From assembly GCF_039555335.1 (NCBI RefSeq), contig NC_092628.1:97096536-97160535 (forward strand): DNA of 64,000 bases, given 5' to 3'. The stretch comes from Amphiura filiformis (taxonomy: Eukaryota; Echinodermata; Ophiuroidea; Amphilepidida; Amphiuridae). A model generated the notes under the pieces. The model made no database searches. It was not told where the DNA came from and saw only the letters and a program-made list of their open reading frames with translations. Numbering within the stretch: position 1 is the first letter of the stretch; each line of letters opens with the position of its first letter. This document shows positions 56,790 to 64,000 of the stretch, in pieces. The translations under genes and the position numbers were made by a program.

Positions 56790-57480
56790 CATTCAGGATG
56801 TGTCAAACCAGCAGGCCTCAAATACAAACACATTTATATTCAAGAAGTATATAGCAAGTATAGAATTAGATATGGGAAGGTAGGTGCCATAAAGGTCTTA
56901 TATGTAGAATATTATGGGTAGTTTATGCCATATTGGATTGTCACCTTCAGAGACCAACATGTATTGGCAAAGGCTGATTGGCATCTTGGAAAAGATATAA
57001 AATGTTACAAAAAGCTTGCAACACATGTATTGCTGGGGCAGAGTTCCACCTCCCCAGATGGCACTTCCCAATATATGTAGTATGTTCATGATTCATTTAC
57101 CCAATTCTAAATGAATCATGGGGAAAGTGGAAGTCGGAATTTAATTTGCAGATGTTGCCAATTAATTTCAGACATTTTTTCATGAAGATGGGAATATTTG
57201 TATTCCGAATATAGCTAGATAGAATGTATTAATTTTTTTTATTTTTCAAATTGTTTTTCAAATTATAATGTATGTATGTGCTAATAATATCTTACAGTAT
57301 TCCAGGTGTAATGATGAATTACTTGTAATTATATATAGATTAATATTTTGTATTTCCAAATCAGTCTTCATAGATAAACTAATATTTTTAATTATTTTTT
57401 AATTTGTGTGCCTTATGTAGTCCTTAAGCAGCTGTCTGCATTTAGAGCCTTCAAACTGTCACAGCAAAATTAGATGTAAT
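56790..57480. other. Downstream of GLTP, nothing recognised
   Basis: No supported ORF, RNA gene or repeat pair. Confidence 0.4.
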
Positions 57481-57485
57481 ATTAA

Positions 57486-57789
57486 AAGGGCATTTCGTGA
57501 TCCACAGCCTCATCCACCCACTTTTCTCAAAAGAAATTGAGATTTTTATACCACGGGATACCTCTGGCTACATAATGTTTATGTACCAAATATTTGAAAT
57601 TTGAATTTCGTTCTGGATTACCAGAACAAAATTACAACAGTGGACTATGGAGCAGCGTAATACACATAATCATGCATAACTTGCAAACGCTAAATCGGAA
57701 TCAACTGAAATTTTGGGAATAAGTTTTTTTCATGGATATCTACTGAAAAATGTCATAAAAAGAGGATGCTAGGATCACGAAATACTCCT
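57486..57789. mobile_element. TTAA-type MITE, copy 3 of 3
   Basis: AAGGGCATTTCGTGATCCAC left, GGATCACGAAATACTCCT right, TTAA at 57482-57485 and 57790-57793. Shortest of the three copies, with an internal deletion. Confidence 0.88.
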
Positions 57790-57881
57790 TTAAGGCACGG
57801 TACCCCTGTAGATACAGAAGGATTTGGTTCAGATGCAGGTATTTTATTCCTTACTTTGAGAATGAATGGTCAAAATTGTCA

Positions 57882-58124
57882 ATATGTGACCGTACACCAC
57901 GAATGAGCCGTAAATGTCCTCAATTGTATTCTGAGTTACAGTGTAAAATGGGCATGAAGGTCATATTCATAGGTATTTCAATTTGGTGCTACGTGTATCT
58001 CATTAAATGAGGTACACGTAGCACCAAATAGAGGTACCTATGAATACGACCAGCCTGCCCTCTTTGCACTGTAACTCAGAATACAATGAGGACATTTACG
58101 GCTCATTCGTGTACGGTCACATAT
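57882..58124. mobile_element. Foldback element, 243 bp
   Basis: Almost perfect palindrome: ATATGTGACCGTACAC at the left, its complement at 58109-58124, matching arms of about 115 bp and a centre at CTCATTAAATGAG. No ORF. Confidence 0.85.
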
Positions 58125-58129
58125 GAGAA

Positions 58130-59720
58130 ATCTTCCATATGAGGAGCAAAAATAAACACTTGAACCGGAATTGGTGCATGAAATACTATTGCCCGAGATA
58201 TAGGTAGTAGTTAACAAGAGGTACTTTTAAGGAATTTGGCTGGCATTGTTATAATGATACAGTCACATGAGTAGGCCGAATTTATTACTAATCCATCAAT
58301 ACTTCAGTATTGAGATTATCATGACCATTCAATCATGCAGAGATATTAATGCTGAAAGGTAGTTTAAGTCTGACTTGGGTAAGACTTAAGACATCTGGGT
58401 TGAATCCTTCTGTCTGATGCAATGGTGTTTATATCTAGAGGGAAATCTCTCCTATAATATTTTAGAGTAAACCTTTGACGAGCGCAAATTTTAAGCGTAC
58501 ATCGTGTATTTACTGTGTTGAAACGCACTTGTCTCTGATTGGCTGCTGAGGCGATCTGCTGTTGCCGAGTGGAAATTTATGATTGAACTTTGCGCCTTAC
58601 GCGTTGTTAGCTCGGACTTTGCAACATCACGGTAGTACGCGCTTATCAAAGGTTTACTGCAAAATATTATGCATGCCCAACACAAGGTGTGTTGGGCATG
58701 TACATTTTAGTTTTATCTTCCATTAAATTAAACAGGTAGAATAAAGTAGGTAAGGGCAGGTGTTGCACACTGTCGTAGGTAAATATAACTCAAGATCTGT
58801 GGCATAAGAATCATCTCTGTGTGAAGGTGAAACAATTGAAGGAGTTCAGATGCAAATCCTAATATGCATTTTCCAATTTGAGATAAAATAATATGAAAAT
58901 ATGTGCTACTTTTCCAATATTTACCTTGGAATTTTTAAAGCAGGCTCTTTGTCATTTTAAAGTTAGTATTATAGGGCAGATGTTGGTGCCTTAAATCAAA
59001 AGGTTTGAAAATGACATTTATTAGTTTTTGCCTCTGAACTCTTTCATTTTATTCTGTATGTGCATGAACAGCATAATCAAAAGTAAAAAAGATTGAACAT
59101 ATATTTTTAGAATCATTCTCCAGGGATGTCAGAGACATTACCAAAGTAAAATTAAAACAATGTTGTTAACTAGAATTATTAAGAAATATTTTTAGGTTTT
59201 CGTGATTTGGTTTGTCAGTGACTTGATTTATCAATACCTTAGAAATGCTATAAACATGTTTATTTTCATTACATGACTAAGTGTTTCCTAGGTAATATGT
59301 GACCTGATATAATCCACTCGAGCTAATGTCTGCAAATACGAAACTGAGACATAGCCAGAAATAGGTTATGGTTATAGTTAGTCATAGTTAGACGATGAAC
59401 ATGTAACAATGTTGTAACTTTGCAACCAAATTGGTTATAAACATGGGGAGCGGACTAATAGAAAGTGAATGTTTTACTTGATATTTGAAACAAATATGAC
59501 TTTGGCCTGAGTGGACTGGATCAGGTCAGATATTTGTTACATCCCAAATAATGGCCTTTAAATGGTATGTAATGCAATCTGGTAAATTATTTGCCTTACA
59601 ACCAGAACACACACCTATTACCTCAGCATGGCTAGGACTGTTAAAAAGGTCTGGCCTAAGATCTTTACCTTGTATTCACAGAGCAAATCATTTCAGGTTC
59701 TCTGATTATTTTAACTTGTT
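58130..59720. other. Intergenic, nothing recognised
   Basis: Short ORFs at 58491-58685 and 59551-59748 show no domain and no splice context. A hairpin of CACAAAGACTTA/TAAGTCTTTGTG lies just after, at 59736-59779. Confidence 0.4.
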
Positions 59721-59913
59721 CAGTGGCCAAATTCACAAAGACTTATGATCAATCATAGGTTGATGGTAAGTCTTTGTGAAACAGGTCCCTGAACTTCACA
59801 TACACAGTGTTATACATTCATACATTGAAAACCTCATGTTTATAGAGTTGGGGTTGATTCTGCCAATCAAACTCTCAGATGAAGATATCTAAATTATATG
59901 TATTGTTTCTGAA

Positions 59914-60262
59914 CAATTCGTGGGGTGCATTACATAGTGACGGATGTCAAACCAGGGTGCATTACATAGTGATAGATGTCGATCGCAAATTGATCAAAAA
60001 ACAGACATCAGAAAAATGTTGAGTATGTGAATTGTATTCTATTGGGCATAGATTATAAATTTGCCAATAATGTTCAGCAATTCATGTAGCTATGAAAAGT
60101 ATACCTTTGAAAGCTATTTTCAAAATGTTAAATGTTGTAAAACGGTACATCTCACATAATATGTAATAGATTTGCCAAAGTTATCCATCACTATGTAATA
60201 ACCATCTTTCAACATCCATAAAGTGTAAATCCGTCACCATGAAATGCACCCAACGAATTGTT
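59914..60262. mobile_element. Inverted-repeat element, about 350 bp
   Basis: AACAATTCGTGGGGTGCATT at the left and AATGCACCCAACGAATTGTT near the right are inverted. GTGCATTACATAGTGA is tandemly duplicated at the left end. Confidence 0.7.
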
Positions 60263-60481
60263 ACTGCAAGATGTTTCGTGTCTGCATTGTATTCAGAAGA
60301 TGAATGGGCAAATGTGGCTCTATGTAGCAGCATATTATATAAAGAAGTAACAAATTAATTAGTCCATACATTTAATTCATTCAATTCATTGAAATGCACT
60401 GGTTGCCTTACTATTAGTGGTCTTACAAGCCTATAATGCAAAGAACACTTCAACACAAAGTGCTTTACAAGTGCACTTTTC

Positions 60482-60692
60482 AAAGATTTGTATTTTTGTT
60501 TTTAAATGCGAAACCAAAGCATTATTACATGAACAAATATAAATATGATAGGCAATGCACCAAACTGGCCTTTTAGATAATATTCAGCGTTTAAAGATTT
60601 GTATTTTTGTTTTTAAATGCCAAACCAAAGCATTATTACATGAACAAATATAAATATGATAGGCAATGCACCAAACTGGCCTTTTAGATAAT
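60482..60692 (+). repeat. Near-identical tandem duplication, period 111 bp
   Basis: AAAGATTTGTATTTTTG begins both copies (60482 and 60593). The first about 100 bp of each differ at about one base (GCGAAACC versus GCCAAACC). Recent duplication or assembly artefact. Confidence 0.92.
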
Positions 60693-60703
60693 AAGAATTT
60701 GTA

Positions 60704-62260
60704 AGTTCTGCATTGATGACGTATTACACTTTGGCTCAAAGCTGAAGGTGTGAGTGAATTATTGTCTGCTATAACCATAGACTAATATATTGAAGCAGTT
60801 AGCGCCCAACAGTCCAAGTCCCCAAATATTTATGAGGGCCGATTCTATCCATAAATGATAATGCTATTTCTAAAAAATAAAGCACGGCGCTGTGTGCTAT
60901 AGCGTTTATGCAAAAAATATCAAGAATGTGCTTTGTCAAATACACCAGTACAGGCGCAGAGTTGGAGTAGCATTTTCGTCTTTTACACTTCACAAAAATG
61001 ATCGACTTCGCCTGTTGGCATGTTGGGGACACTATCTGTATGTTATTAATCTATGGTGCTTACCCATATAACTATAATGTTTAAGAAGAGTATATATTCT
61101 TCTGTGAAGAGTTTTGTAGCACATTTAAAGGCCTTTACTGCCTGATATTGAGGGTTTCACCTACAATACACACAGTATCTTTATTTTCTACTTGTTGGTT
61201 AACTTTACATGTTTGCTGCAAAATGTGGAATCGGCAAAAATTGGTAATTGAACTTATGTGTTTTGATAGTGTGACGTCTTAATAAATACTGACATGTACA
61301 GGACTCTTAAAGAGTTCAGCTTTGTAAAATGAAAAAGGTTTAGTCATGTGAAATTGTTAATGAGCAAAACAACCTTACAATAAAATGCCACATGACTGAG
61401 CATTTGTTCACACAAAGAACATAATGATTATTCCATGCAGTTGCAGAGTTCACAAAGTTCACATACCAAAACAAATTGAAATTGAGTTCTGTGAAATCAG
61501 AAATATGGTTCTTTACCATATAGTGATTCAGAAAGTGCAAATGGAGAAAATGTGTGTGATTTCAATTGATTTCAATTGAGCTGACATTTTAATCAGATTC
61601 CTAACTTATTAACTATAACATTAGTTAATATTTGTATTTATAACGAGGCCTTAAAGATAACCAAAATTGATTATATTTCAATCAAAAATGATTATAGATA
61701 TATTCTTGATAGAATAGATATGGAGAGTATAGTTGTAGATATAACTCATGTAGTTTTTATTATAGTGGCACTAGTTTTCTGCCTTTTAAATATCATGCAA
61801 TCTTGATTCCAAAAGTTAAAGGTTTTATCAGTGATTTTCGATGATTTTCTGATTTAGCATATCACTGATAGAGCTTTTAACTGGATATCTTTGTAAACTG
61901 GTATTAGAAAAAAGTGCAAAAAGACAACTAAAAATTAACAGCTCAGGACTTAAGATTTTGGAGTGCTTTCAGCAGCTTTTGAAGATAGCTAAGGGTTTCT
62001 CCTTCTGATCCATGGTCTATATATTTTGTCCGATTTTTTTGACAATTTTTCAAATACAACAATTTATTTCTTAGCAGCATTCAGGATAATTTGAATGTAT
62101 TAAAGCAATATTTTGTTTACTAGCCTACAACCATTTGTATCTTATATTGCACCATGTTAATATTTAATATTTACACAGTATGTATACAACTAGTATAAAA
62201 CCAGGGATAGGTATTTATTGTAATAATAAGTTAATAATATTGTTTGTAGGGGAATATTTA
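60704..62260. other. Intergenic, nothing recognised
   Basis: AT-rich, no supported gene or repeat pair. Confidence 0.4.
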
Positions 62261-62263
62261 TAT

Positions 62264-62358
62264 AATATTGAATGGCTTTGAGTGTGATACAAGAATATAT
62301 TTTTCTATCGAGTGCAATATATTCTTGTATCACACGAAAATAAGCCATTCAATATTAT
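62264..62358. mobile_element. Small foldback element
   Basis: ATAATATTGAATGGCTT and GTGTGATACAAGAATATATT at the left are mirrored at the right with few changes; the loop is about 15 bp. Confidence 0.75.
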
Positions 62359-62908
62359 TATTTTTATATCAGGCTTTTGCTATACGATAAAATGAAAATT
62401 TAAGCTTACCTTGCCACTGGGCCTAACCAATGTGTATTGTAATGTAAGCTTACCTTTTGACCTTCTTGTTTTCTGCTCTTTACTCTCCAAAGACAATTTC
62501 GGAATATATATAGGTTTATTTGTAGATGTGGATTATATTTCCTAAGGTTATCATCATCATCATCCAGAATTGTCACAAATTAAGTTTGTGATTTTACTTG
62601 TTTATACAATACGAAATCTCCTGTGAGCCGGTATGGTGTCTGTATTGTTGTGCTGTTGTATTGTGATGCATGTTGGTGCTGTCACCATGGTAACGCGCGA
62701 GGTGTACAAGATACACATACAATATTAAAAACAATATTGTATTACATCTGGGTATTTTGCAAAAACTACAATATACAGTTTTATTGTAAGACTCAAAAGC
62801 CTGATATAAATAATAATATACATTATGCAATTCGTTGACATTTAGTTAGACTCAAGTTTGTTAAAAGACACAATGTGAAGGGTTTTCCATGATACTTTTG
62901 TTGTTTAA

Positions 62909-63210
62909 AGCCATAATGTACTGTTTCAGTCACATTTTAATTTGGTTATTCTTTACTCAAAATGCCAAAATAATATTAGTAATAACTGTCAGGAAGGGGT
63001 TCTGCCCATTTTAAACAGAAAGAATGAGGTAAAGTGAAAGAAACCCACTGGCTATTTTGGTAGTTTAAGAGGAAGTTCTATGGAAGATTTTTAAATTAAA
63101 ATTTGTGAATGTCTGAAATTGCTCTATTGACCTACTAAAACAACAAATTTGGCAGATTACATTTAGTGAAACAGTTTTATGTACATATTATAAGATTGTA
63201 CATTATGGCT
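62909..63210. mobile_element. TTAA-type MITE, 302 bp
   Basis: AGCCATAATGTAC and GTACATTATGGCT are exact inverted ends; TTAA at 62905-62908 and 63211-63214. A partial relative lies at 46605-46912. Confidence 0.85.
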
Positions 63211-63214
63211 TTAA

Positions 63215-64000
63215 AGTTTTTAAATATTTTTAATGTGGTAATACGAAAATATGATAAACTAAAATTCTGTATTTGTATTGGGAAGTATTGATTTAAAGGT
63301 CATTAGTGGGATAGAATTCTTCCTTATTGTATATTTTTCTGCAAGAATTGATTTCATATATTACTTTAATGTGGCTCATATCGTTTTGTGTAACAAATTG
63401 AATAACATATCTGTTCTGCATTATATGCATGATTGAGGGTGAAATTTGATCATGTAAAATCCACTTATATAAGAAATTTGGTGTCTATTTAGCAATATAT
63501 AATATATTTTATCAGGGACTATTAATGTTAGGATTCATATACATGTGTGTGAATGTTTATGACTTTGAGAATGATGTCAAAATGTTGAATAATTTATAAT
63601 GATATTTGAAGATGTTGAAATGGGCCAGGGCCTAATTTCACAAAGACTCATTGTGCATGTTAGGAGCTCAAATCCTTTTTCATCTTCATATTCAACATGG
63701 AGTTAGCAGATGATTATTGTTAAAAATGGTTGGTCCTATGGGCTATGTGGAAGCCTTTATTCATATTATGTTGGTTTTTTATCAAGATTGGAAAAGAGCC
63801 GATGTTGGTTATAAAATATTTTGATGGTTGACTGACGTCACTGCCACATTGGGATGAAAATGGTATAGACACGATAACCACATATCACTTCACATCAAGT
63901 GCTTACCTAACCTTGTTAATGATATAATCATCAAGCACAGTGTATCAGACAAATGTGGCAGCCAATGTGGTGTAAGGTTGATAATGTAAAGAAACTTGTA
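63215..64000. other. Intergenic, nothing recognised
   Basis: No supported gene, RNA or repeat pair. TTTCACAAAGACTCA at 63637 resembles the hairpin arm at 59736. Confidence 0.4.

Overview
This is a gene-poor, repeat-rich piece of animal nuclear genome. Spliced genes with GT-AG introns, single-exon-scale ORFs only, tRNA-headed SINEs, a Helitron, many hAT-like and TTAA-flanked non-autonomous elements and a minisatellite all point to a metazoan. The repeat style and the two recognisable proteins suggest an invertebrate deuterostome, most likely an ambulacrarian (echinoderm or hemichordate). That placement is an inference from memory of such genomes, not a measured result.

Three protein genes can be supported, all on the + strand. 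(1) Elongin B (ELOB): two coding exons at 21946-22189 and 22559-22680; the exon carrying the initiator Met lies upstream and is not certain. (2) A two-exon gene of unknown function, 30364-30851 joined to 33077-34094 (501 residues), whose frame is kept only by a GC-AG intron. (3) A glycolipid transfer protein (GLTP-fold) gene with five coding exons between 44164 and 56542 (203 residues), with the ligand-binding Asp, Asn, Lys, Trp and His in place. A possible extra exon lies just before it (43764-43931).

Layout. 1-21 kb is almost wholly nested mobile DNA: a SINE, a 1 kb inverted-repeat element with a hAT MITE inside, a 5.6 kb hAT-like composite (1958-7536) that contains other elements, a 4.4 kb minisatellite (68 bp unit, 8870-13280), and a repeat at 15.46-20.94 kb broken by a MITE, a SINE, a 3.1 kb Helitron (itself carrying a 2.1 kb hAT-like element) and a foldback insert. 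21-30 kb holds ELOB, small MITEs and a 1.2 kb G-rich tract. 30-34 kb holds the unknown gene. 34-43.5 kb holds MITEs, a 108 bp tandem array and the intact relative of the repeat that is broken at 15-21 kb. 43.5-57 kb is the GLTP gene, whose first intron (9.1 kb) has many inserts. 57-64 kb is intergenic with MITEs.

The most informative feature of the window is that several insertions can be read against an uninterrupted second copy of the same host repeat inside the window. This gives exact ends, target-site duplications and relative ages for a Helitron, two hAT-like elements, a TTAA element, a SINE and a MITE. No transposase, helicase, reverse transcriptase or viral gene was found, so all these elements appear non-autonomous.
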